Assembly (NCBI RefSeq): GCF_004916905.1
Contig: NZ_SDLV01000047.1
Location: forward strand, 186,001-250,000
From: Chryseobacterium candidae
GTDB lineage: Bacteria > Bacteroidota > Bacteroidia > Flavobacteriales > Weeksellaceae
Direction: 5' to 3'
Length of the DNA stretch: 64,000 bases
Part shown: in pieces, positions 40,653 to 47,226 of the stretch
Layout: every line of letters starts with the position of its first letter
Numbering within the stretch: position 1 is the stretch's first letter
Made by a program: the position numbers and the translations under genes
Notes under the pieces: model-generated
Database searches by the model: none
Seen by the model: only the letters and a program-made list of their open reading frames with translations
What the model was told of the DNA's origin: nothing

Positions 40653-42312
40653 ATTTTGATTGTATTGGAATGGTTATTCGAATAATTAATCCACCTGCAG
40701 GATTTTTTTCAAAAGTAATATCTCCTCCGATGCTTTCAATACGGTTTTCCGTATTATGGATGCCTGTTCCTTTTTGTTGGGCTAAATTATTAATTCCTAT
40801 ACCGTTGTCTGTGTATTTTATTTTCAGTTTGTCATTGTCTTTTTCAAATTTTACTGAAGCTAATTTTGCCTGACTGTGTTTTTTCATATTCACAAGAATC
40901 TCTCGCAAAACATAATAAAGCTCAAGTTGGGTATTATAAGAAATGTTTTCCCAGACACTTTCTTTATAACCAACCGGTAAAACTTTTTGTTCATTGGAAG
41001 AGTAGGATGTTATCATATTGATAAAGCGTAGTGCAAAATCTTTTTCTGCAATACTCTCATGAGAAATATCTCTGGACTCTTCATACATTTTTTCAATATT
41101 GTTAAGAATTCTTGTTTTGTCCATTTCGGGATTATTCTGAACATCTATCATCATGTGATAAAGCCCATTAGCAACTACATCATGAACTTTTTTAGACAAT
41201 TTAAGCTGAGTGTTTTTTACTTCGATTTCTTTTTCTTGTTTTAGCAATTCTTTTTCTTGCTCTATTCTTTTCTTTCTTCTTCTAATCCAAAAAAAGATTC
41301 CAATTAAAGCTAAGAATAAAGCACTTATACTAATATTTCGATATAATAGTTGAATTTCTTTTTCAGTATTTTCTCTTTTGAGTTTTTCAGAATCATACCT
41401 TTCGAACGCAAACTGATTTTTAGATTTATTACGAGATGTTTGTAAACTATCAGATAGGTTCTGATGATTTTTGAAATAAACTTTTGCTTTTTCTGGATTT
41501 TCTAAAGAAATAATTTTCCTTAATGCACTTAATCTGTCATCTGGACTTTTGTTTATTAAGGCGAAATGAAGCATATTATTTGCATAAGACAGTGCTCTTT
41601 GTGGGTTTTTAAGTTCAAAATATTCTGTTAAATGTGAGTAAGAAGCAATTAATCCCCAATTATCTTTTATGCTGTCTCTAACTTTTAATGCATCTAATAA
41701 CTCTTGTTCAGCATTATAATTTTTATCTTGAAGAAATTTGAAGTAGGCTTTATTATCATAAACTTTTGAATAAAGAATGGGGTACTTTTTTAAATCTGAA
41801 TAATTAAGAATTTTATTAAAAAGACTAATTGCAGAATCAAATTTTTTTGAATAGCTGAAAGCAACAGCTTTATTATTTAGATGAGTTAGACTATCTACAG
41901 TATTTTGCGAAAATTTTGCAGCAAGACTATAAAACTTTGCAGCCTTATTATATTCTTTAAGGTTTTGAAAAGCGATACCTAAGCTATTATAATTAGAGGA
42001 AAGCTCATAAGAATCTTCTTTTTTGTTTAAATATTTAATTGCAGAAAGACCTGTTTCTTGACTACCATAATAATCTCCATAGCCATTCTGTATAATGGCC
42101 ATATTTACGAGGCAATTACCTGCAAGCGAATTGTTGTTATTCTGAATAAAGTAATCTTTAGCTCTATTGAAGTATTTAAAGGCACTATCCTTTTCTGAGG
42201 CATCTAAATACTCGTAAGCCATATTATAGTCTATTTCATCTGCTTTATTTCTGGTGTTTTTATTACATGAAAATAAAACTGTAATTAATATTAAAAAGGT
42301 AATATTTTTCAA
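40645..42312 (-). CDS. TPR-containing lipoprotein histidine kinase
   Basis: A 555-residue sensor kinase. It begins with a lipoprotein-type signal (LFSC, Cys16), followed by about 290 residues of TPR repeats, a membrane helix at about 327-343 (ISISALFLALIGIFFWI), a coiled coil, HisKA_3 with His377 in KKVHDVVANG, and an HATPase domain (DNGIGIN, GTGIHNTENRI). The TPR region would lie in the periplasm and sense a protein or peptide. Overlap with the response-regulator gene shows they are one pair. Such TPR kinases are common in Flavobacteriia. Confidence 0.9.
   Translation of the reverse strand: MKNITFLILITVLFSCNKNTRNKADEIDYNMAYEYLDASEKDSAFKYFNRAKDYFIQNNNNSLAGNCLVNMAIIQNGYGDYYGSQETGLSAIKYLNKKEDSYELSSNYNSLGIAFQNLKEYNKAAKFYSLAAKFSQNTVDSLTHLNNKAVAFSYSKKFDSAISLFNKILNYSDLKKYPILYSKVYDNKAYFKFLQDKNYNAEQELLDALKVRDSIKDNWGLIASYSHLTEYFELKNPQRALSYANNMLHFALINKSPDDRLSALRKIISLENPEKAKVYFKNHQNLSDSLQTSRNKSKNQFAFERYDSEKLKRENTEKEIQLLYRNISISALFLALIGIFFWIRRRKKRIEQEKELLKQEKEIEVKNTQLKLSKKVHDVVANGLYHMMIDVQNNPEMDKTRILNNIEKMYEESRDISHESIAEKDFALRFINMITSYSSNEQKVLPVGYKESVWENISYNTQLELYYVLREILVNMKKHSQAKLASVKFEKDNDKLKIKYTDNGIGINNLAQQKGTGIHNTENRIESIGGDITFEKNPAGGLIIRITIPIQSKYV
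40738..40755. repeat. Second copy of the TACGG-N4-CCGTA palindrome
   Basis: AATACGGTTTTCCGTATT is a perfect 18-bp palindrome within the kinase gene, over the codons for the NTENRI motif. Its core equals that of the operator-like site at 39907-39922. It may be a coincidence of codon choice in a conserved motif. Confidence 0.4.
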
Positions 42313-42372
42313 TTAGTTTTTATGTTAAAAATAATGAAAAAAGCGAAAGAATTAGATCTTTCGCCTTAATTA

Positions 42373-42561
42373 TTATTTTTTTGGAGGAGGAGTTTGTCCT
42401 GTTTCCCCTCCAGTATCTCCTCCAGTAGAGTCACCCGGGTCTGCGGGACTATTTTGAACCTGTACTGTCCCTGGTGTTAGGTTGTTATCAGTTGTTGTTA
42501 CTGTATTTGCGTTATTATTTGAAAATGCTAGCCCTAGTAGCATTAGAATGAACTGTATCAT
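42373..42561 (-). CDS. 62-residue exported-looking peptide
   Basis: A 62-residue product with a hydrophobic N-terminus (MIQFILMLLGLAFS) and a Thr/Gly/Pro/Asp-rich remainder ending TPPPKK. There is no Arg or Lys before the hydrophobic part, which is atypical for a signal peptide. It lies 60 bp before the TPR kinase gene on the same strand and could be transcribed with it. A peptide sensed by the kinase is one idea; there is no direct support. No family recognised. Confidence 0.5.
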   Translation of the reverse strand: MIQFILMLLGLAFSNNNANTVTTTDNNLTPGTVQVQNSPADPGDSTGGDTGGETGQTPPPKK

Positions 42562-42676
42562 TGCCTAAAAAGTTTTAAGATTTTGAAAAATTTTCTTCCT
42601 CTCGAGGGTTTAATCCCGAGCAGTACACGATTAAAATTTCGAAGCGCTTCTTAATTTTTTAGGGAAGTGAACCTTC

Positions 42677-42727
42677 AAAAACGGAGGAGAAACATCTGCT
42701 TCCCAACCCGGAGTTTTCCTCCGTTTT
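42677..42727. terminator. Hairpin, terminator or attenuator before the 62-residue gene
   Basis: AAAACGGAGGA pairs with TCCTCCGTTTT (the stem extends by three more pairs past a bulge), with a loop of about 21 bases. On the minus strand TTTTTG follows the stem. It lies 116 bp upstream of the 62-residue gene, so for minus-strand transcripts it would act as an attenuator. Confidence 0.5.
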
Positions 42728-42828
42728 ATCTGGTGATTTTGAAATCAGTTTTGTAAATTTGTTTTTGTAATGTTTTGTATCTCACTGATCTCTGTAGCAA
42801 AGGTGCGACAAAACATGGCGCAGGTGTT

Positions 42829-42870
42829 AGACACGTTTCGGACATCTGTAGACACGAAATGGACAGCGGA
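42829..42870 (+). promoter_or_regulatory. Two 21-bp direct repeats (AGACACG-N4-GGACA)
   Basis: AGACACGtttcGGACA at 42829-42844 and AGACACGaaatGGACA at 42850-42865 are spaced exactly 21 bp, i.e. two helical turns. They lie 76-112 bp before the ATG at 42941, in the divergent region. They look like a binding site for a regulator acting on one face of the DNA. Confidence 0.5.
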
Positions 42871-42940
42871 GGCTTTATGGGAATCCGTAATGTGGTATGA
42901 TAGATAATCGCCTATTTTGTAAAGACAGAAAAAACGAGAT

Positions 42941-43771
42941 ATGTCCAAGAAAAAACTGCTAATTCATGAGGTATTTGAGAAGGCAAGAAAAGACTTCCCT
43001 GCTGAAAACACTAAAAATGGTTGGTGTAAAGAACTTGTTGACCATTTTGAAAAAAAGTTGAATTTTATAATTAACGAGAAGACATTTGTTCGGTATTATG
43101 ATGCTTGCATACGGGATAGTAGTGAACCCAATATAAAGGACATAAAAATTCTGAATAAGCTTAGCGAGTATGTAGGCTATGTAGACTTTGCTCATTTTTC
43201 CAATACATTTATTAAGAAAGAGGAAAAAGAAAAGTCAACTACAGTGAAAATAGATGTTGACGATAATGAGGAGTTGTTTGGAAAAGGTATTAGAATTATT
43301 ATTACTCAGTATTTTAATCTACCTGAATTCATAAAGAAAAATGGATTAGGCATTACAGGTATAATTCTTATAGGAAGTGTTTTATTAGGAAATTATAAGT
43401 TGCCCAAAGGAAATGATAAAATTCAGAGTGGTCTTGGCTTTTTCGGGGCTATGACAGTAGATAAAGATTGCATGTTTTGGGATAAAAGTGAATATAAGCT
43501 TGCCAATTGTGAAGACAAAAATCCTTTGCTTAATCTTATTCCTAAAGACACTGTTCAGATAAAGTATTTTAAAAGAATTACCAGAAAAGATACTCTTACA
43601 GTAGGAAATGCAATGGGGAAAACCTGGTATTCCAAGTTTAACGGAAATGTTGAGTTTTTTACGATGGATGGAGTAGATCCTGATACAGGAAGAGAATTGA
43701 GGTCTTCCACGCCTTATATTATTGGGAAATATGCCGGGCCATCGTTTCATAAAGAAGTTCCCGCATATTAA
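42941..43771 (+). CDS. Bitopic membrane protein of unknown function
   Basis: A 276-residue protein with one membrane helix at about residues 134-151 (LGITGIILIGSVLLGNYK). The N-terminal 110 residues are cytoplasmic and include FIINEKTFVRYYDACIRD and LSEYVGYVDFAHF; the outer part (155-276) has two cysteines (CMFW, LANCED) and no recognised domain. Similar proteins with this N-terminal block seem to exist in Flavobacteriia from memory, without function. It is divergent from the two-component operon and may be under the same control. Confidence 0.75.
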   Translation: MSKKKLLIHEVFEKARKDFPAENTKNGWCKELVDHFEKKLNFIINEKTFVRYYDACIRDSSEPNIKDIKILNKLSEYVGYVDFAHFSNTFIKKEEKEKSTTVKIDVDDNEELFGKGIRIIITQYFNLPEFIKKNGLGITGIILIGSVLLGNYKLPKGNDKIQSGLGFFGAMTVDKDCMFWDKSEYKLANCEDKNPLLNLIPKDTVQIKYFKRITRKDTLTVGNAMGKTWYSKFNGNVEFFTMDGVDPDTGRELRSSTPYIIGKYAGPSFHKEVPAY

Positions 43772-43772
43772 T

Positions 43773-43801
43773 AAAAAAGCGAAGATTTCTCTCCGCTTTG
43801 T
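43773..43801. terminator. Terminator between convergent genes
   Basis: AAAGCGAAGA pairs with TCTCCGCTTT (one mismatch) with a short loop; A and T runs flank it. It separates the plus-strand membrane protein gene from minus-strand msrA. Confidence 0.7.
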
Positions 43802-43802
43802 A

Positions 43803-44357
43803 TTACTCTGCATCCAGCATTCCCAATTCTCCAAAGTGTTTTTTAAACTTCTGGATTTTAGGGCCTACTACTGCGCTGCAGTAAGGCTGTGTTGGGTTTT
43901 CGTTATAATATCCCTGATGGTACTGTTCTGCAGGCCAGAATTTGTCGAATTTCGTTAATTCCGTTACATAAGTTCCTGTCCATCTTCCTGAATCCTGAGA
44001 TACTTTGATGGCTTTTTCGGCCTTTGCTTTCTCTGCATCATCTTTATAGTAGATAACAGAGCGGTATTGGGTTCCGATGTCGTTCCCCTGTCTGTTTAAT
44101 TGAGTAGGATCATGAAGGAAGAAAAATACATCCATCAGCTGTTCGTAGGAAATAACAGCAGGATCGTAAGTGATCTGTACTACTTCTGCATGTCCCGTCT
44201 CTCCAGTGCAAACCTCCTGATACGTCGGGTTATCTTTATGTCCACCAGAATATCCTGAAATAGCAGATTGTACTCCTTTCAGCATATTGAAACAGCTTTC
44301 CACACACCAGAAACATCCGCCTCCGAAAGTAATCTGTTCTAAATTATTGTTATCCAT
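43803..44357 (-). CDS. msrA: Peptide-methionine (S)-S-oxide reductase MsrA
   Basis: A 184-residue enzyme that reduces methionine-S-sulfoxide. The active site is GGGCFWCVE with catalytic Cys15, followed by SGYSGG, YEQLMDVFFFLHDPTQLNRQGNDIGTQYRS (only the GTQYRS end is needed for diagnosis) and QYHQGYYNENP, which are classic MsrA blocks. It has no signal peptide and no fused MsrB. Single gene between a terminator and a repeat region. Confidence 0.96.
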   Translation of the reverse strand: MDNNNLEQITFGGGCFWCVESCFNMLKGVQSAISGYSGGHKDNPTYQEVCTGETGHAEVVQITYDPAVISYEQLMDVFFFLHDPTQLNRQGNDIGTQYRSVIYYKDDAEKAKAEKAIKVSQDSGRWTGTYVTELTKFDKFWPAEQYHQGYYNENPTQPYCSAVVGPKIQKFKKHFGELGMLDAE

Positions 44358-44490
44358 TTTTGGTAATTATATTGTTTTATGAACTTTTCCAGATCCGGAA
44401 AAAGCTGATCAAAAATATGAAAAACTTTTTCATTTGAACATGCTTTTACGTCTTAAACTTAAATTGCAATGATAGATGTAGCAAATGATT

Positions 44491-44825
44491 TTAAACACAA
44501 ATAACACGAATGCTTTTCACAAATAACACAAGGAAAATAATGATGCAATTTCTTGCATTTAATTACCACAAAGTATTTTAAAGCAGTTAGTATTAGCAAT
44601 GTCATGCTGAGCTTAGTCGAAGCATTTTAATTTTAAACATAAATAACACGAATGTTTTTCACAAATAACACAAGGAAAATAAGGATGCAATTTCTTGCAT
44701 TTAATTACCACAAAGTATTTTAAAGCGGTTAGTATTAGCAATGTCATGCTGAGCTTAGTCGAAGCATTTTAATATTAAACACAAATAACACGAATGTTTT
44801 TCACGAATAACACAAGGAAAATAAA
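44491..44825. repeat. 142-bp tandem repeat, about 2.4 copies
   Basis: Units start at 44491, 44633 and 44775 with the same TTAAACACAAATAACACG-like opening (ATAAATAACACG in the second). The first two units are full and nearly identical; the third stops after about 50 bp. Each full unit ends with GTCATGCTGAGCTTAGTCGA, a relative of the REP-like core in the murG-murC region. Confidence 0.85.
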
Positions 44826-44867
44826 ACGCAATCATCTGTGAAAATCTGCGCAATCTGTGGTCAAAAA

Positions 44868-44893
44868 ACAAAAGCACCCTAAAAAAGGTGCTC
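44868..44893 (-). terminator. Rho-independent terminator after the ROK kinase gene
   Basis: On the minus strand AGCACC pairs with GGTGCT around an 8-base loop and is followed by TTTGTTTTTT. It begins 24 bp beyond the stop codon. Confidence 0.7.
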
Positions 44894-44916
44894 TATATTA
44901 TTTAAAAGGCTTTCAG

Positions 44917-45885
44917 TTATTTTTCCCAAACCAAAGCACTCGCTCCAAGAATAGCAGCATCAGCTTCGTCAAGCTCACTGAATACGAGCTTTACTTTATT
45001 TCTGAAGATTGGAAGAAGGTTTCTTTCCATATGAAGTTTAGCAGGCTTTAAAATAAAATCTCCTGCTTTAATTACTCCTCCGAACAGAAGAATAGCTTCA
45101 GGCGAAGAGAACATTACAAAATTGGCTAATGCTTCTCCCAGTTTCTGACCTGTATATCTGAAAACTTCAATCGCAATAGGATCTTCCTTGATAGCACATT
45201 CATATACTGTTTTAGAATTGATCTCGTCTTCAGGGTATTGGTTCAGCATTGATTCCGGGAATTCCGCTCTCATTTTCTTTGCTGTGATGGTGATTCCCGT
45301 AGCAGATGCATAGGCTTCAAGACTTCCTTCAGAACCTGTACTCCAGTGTTTTCTACCGCCCGGCTTTACAATGGTATGGCCCAGTTCTCCGGCAAACCCG
45401 TCATGTCCGTAGATTAAGCTCCCATTAGCGATAATTCCACTGCCTACACCTGTTCCAAGGGTAATCATAATGAAATCTTTCATTCCTCTTGCAGCTCCGA
45501 AAAGCATCTCTCCCAGTGCAGCAGCATTGGCATCATTGGTCACGGTACAAGGCAGATTGAATTTTGCCGTCATTAACTCAGTGAAAGGAATAACACCTTT
45601 CCATGGAAGATTAGGGGCAAGTTCTATAGTTCCTTTGTAATAGTTGGCGTTCGGTGCGCCTACTCCGATTCCGTCAAAGTGTGCTTCAGTACCATATTTT
45701 TCCATCATTGGGTGAACATGTTCATATAAAGCATCGATGAAATCTTCCACTTTGTCATAGGCATCAGTTTTCAGATTTCCTTTATCCAGAACTTCACCAC
45801 GGTGATTTACAATTCCGAATTTAGTATTGGTTCCGCCGATGTCAACTCCAAGGGCAACTTGTTTTGATAAATCTATTAATGACAT
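44917..45885 (-). CDS. ROK family sugar kinase, zinc cysteines replaced
   Basis: A 322-residue ROK-family kinase, probably a glucokinase or related sugar kinase. ATP-site motif DIGGTNTKFG (15-24), catalytic Asp118 in TNDANAAALGE, and GELGH (166-170) are present. At the site of the family zinc motif (CxCGxxGCxE) the protein reads W-S-T-G-S-E-G-S-L-E (181-190). The glycines and final Glu are kept, but all three cysteines are replaced. Zinc binding is thus unlikely or different. It is monocistronic with its own terminator. Confidence 0.9.
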   Translation of the reverse strand: MSLIDLSKQVALGVDIGGTNTKFGIVNHRGEVLDKGNLKTDAYDKVEDFIDALYEHVHPMMEKYGTEAHFDGIGVGAPNANYYKGTIELAPNLPWKGVIPFTELMTAKFNLPCTVTNDANAAALGEMLFGAARGMKDFIMITLGTGVGSGIIANGSLIYGHDGFAGELGHTIVKPGGRKHWSTGSEGSLEAYASATGITITAKKMRAEFPESMLNQYPEDEINSKTVYECAIKEDPIAIEVFRYTGQKLGEALANFVMFSSPEAILLFGGVIKAGDFILKPAKLHMERNLLPIFRNKVKLVFSELDEADAAILGASALVWEK

Positions 45886-45964
45886 TTCTATTATTAAATT
45901 CTAGGTGCTAAAATTATAAAAAAGATTGTATTAATGGATTATTAACTGGGTTTTATTTAATACT

Positions 45965-47176
45965 TTAAGTTGTTTTTATTGTTTTTTTCTTTTTTCTTCC
46001 CCACCAGATCATAAATCCGGTAACCGGAAGAGAAGCGCAGATAATGCTTACGATAAAAGCAATGATCTTGGTAGGAAGTCCCAGAATGGCACCTACGTGA
46101 ATATCATAATTGGCGTTTACTACCTTTTCTCCGAAGTTTTTGTCTTTTGGATCATGAGTATGCAGCAATTCTCCAGAGTTTTCGTCAAAGATTAAGCTGC
46201 TGCTTTTATGGTAAGAATAAGAAAGGTGTTTTACATACACCTCAAAGTTGGGATGCTCGTGATCATCCATATGGGGATGTCCTAAGTCTATGGCAAAACC
46301 ATAGGAATCCGGATATTTTGTTTCTACTGTATTGATGATTTTATCCAGTGTTCCTTCCGTTCTCATTTCAATAGGAGCTTTTGTTTTAATGTGTGAGAAG
46401 TCCGGATACTTGGTTTCTCCGCCGGAAAAGATCACATAGATCATTGCCTGAACTACAAAAAATGCATAGAAAAGCCCTGTAATAGAGAAAATTAAAGCGA
46501 AAATAGACGCGTAAAATCCTAAGACATTATGGAGGTCGTAGTTCTTTCGTTTCCAGCCTTTGATATTTTTCCATTTGAAGGCAAATCGCTGTTTTCTTGC
46601 TGCTTTGTTCTTTGGCCACCAGAGGATAATCCCCGAGATCAGCATGATGATAAAAATGATAACAGGAATTCCTACTACATAAGTTCCCCAGTCCTGTTTC
46701 AAAAGGTAGCTCCAGTGGATCATTTTTACAATGTTGAAGAAGCCGTTTTTTTCATCATAAATTCTTAATACTTTACCGGTGTAAGGGTTTACATAAGCCT
46801 GTTTATAAATAGGAAATTCATCAAAATAATTCCAGGCATCGGTATTGTGTTCATACCAGAAGAACATATAGGACATCTTTTTGTCAATAGGAACATTTAC
46901 CCAGTGGATAGGATATTTTTCTTTTACCTGTTCCGCAACAGCTTTTTCCATCACTCTGATAGGAAGCACCTTTTTCTGCTCAATATTTTGCTCGTGGTGG
47001 TAGATGACATCTTTTCGGGTAATGTTTTCCACTTCATCCTTAAAAACGTACAATGCTCCGGTAACAGAGATAATAAAAATCAGAAATCCTATTCCCAATC
47101 CAAACCAAAGGTGCAGTTTAGCGGACCATTTTTTGATAAAGCCCGGTTTCTTTTTATGATGATGGTTTTTCTTCAT
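45965..47176 (-). CDS. PepSY-associated TM protein, ferric reductase-like (copy 1)
   Basis: A 403-residue inner-membrane protein of the PepSY_TM (PiuB-like) family. A His/Lys-rich start (KKNHHHKKK) precedes TM1 (about 23-45); other helices lie near 190-210, 235-260 and 365-390. Family blocks are KWSAKLHLWFGLGIG, YDLHNVLGFYAS and IHVGAILGLP, with conserved His likely to bind haem. Such proteins are thought to reduce siderophore-bound iron in the periplasm. It lies 50 bp after a TonB-receptor gene, in a block of two receptor/reductase pairs. Start ATG 47176 is preferred to an upstream in-frame codon. Confidence 0.9.
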   Translation of the reverse strand: MKKNHHHKKKPGFIKKWSAKLHLWFGLGIGFLIFIISVTGALYVFKDEVENITRKDVIYHHEQNIEQKKVLPIRVMEKAVAEQVKEKYPIHWVNVPIDKKMSYMFFWYEHNTDAWNYFDEFPIYKQAYVNPYTGKVLRIYDEKNGFFNIVKMIHWSYLLKQDWGTYVVGIPVIIFIIMLISGIILWWPKNKAARKQRFAFKWKNIKGWKRKNYDLHNVLGFYASIFALIFSITGLFYAFFVVQAMIYVIFSGGETKYPDFSHIKTKAPIEMRTEGTLDKIINTVETKYPDSYGFAIDLGHPHMDDHEHPNFEVYVKHLSYSYHKSSSLIFDENSGELLHTHDPKDKNFGEKVVNANYDIHVGAILGLPTKIIAFIVSIICASLPVTGFMIWWGRKKKKTIKTT

Positions 47177-47226
47177 ATAACAGTAAAAGTAAAGCAAAGG
47201 TATGTTTTACTTTTTATTTAGATTAA

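Larger units (their letters stand above)
42562..42940. other. Divergent intergenic region with hairpins and direct repeats
   Basis: No gene was found in these 379 bases. They hold GAAGCGCTTC (a perfect palindrome at 42641-42650), a long hairpin (42677-42727), a TAAATTTG box (42754-42761) and a 21-bp direct repeat (42829-42870). GGGAAG at 42662 could also pair with CTTCCC at 42699, competing with the long hairpin. The density of signals suggests regulation of both flanking genes. Confidence 0.55.
44358..44916. other. Intergenic region dominated by tandem repeats
   Basis: No gene was seen in these 559 bases. They contain the 142-bp tandem repeat (44491-44825), then the sequence CATCTGTGAAAATCTGCGCA and CAATCTGTGG, a type of intergenic repeat I recall from other Flavobacteriia, and a terminator for the ROK gene. 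Confidence 0.6.

Noticed and set aside
44491-44825. Repeated units considered as a CRISPR array
   Set aside because: The unit is 142 bp with near-identical content throughout and no short repeats separated by unique spacers.
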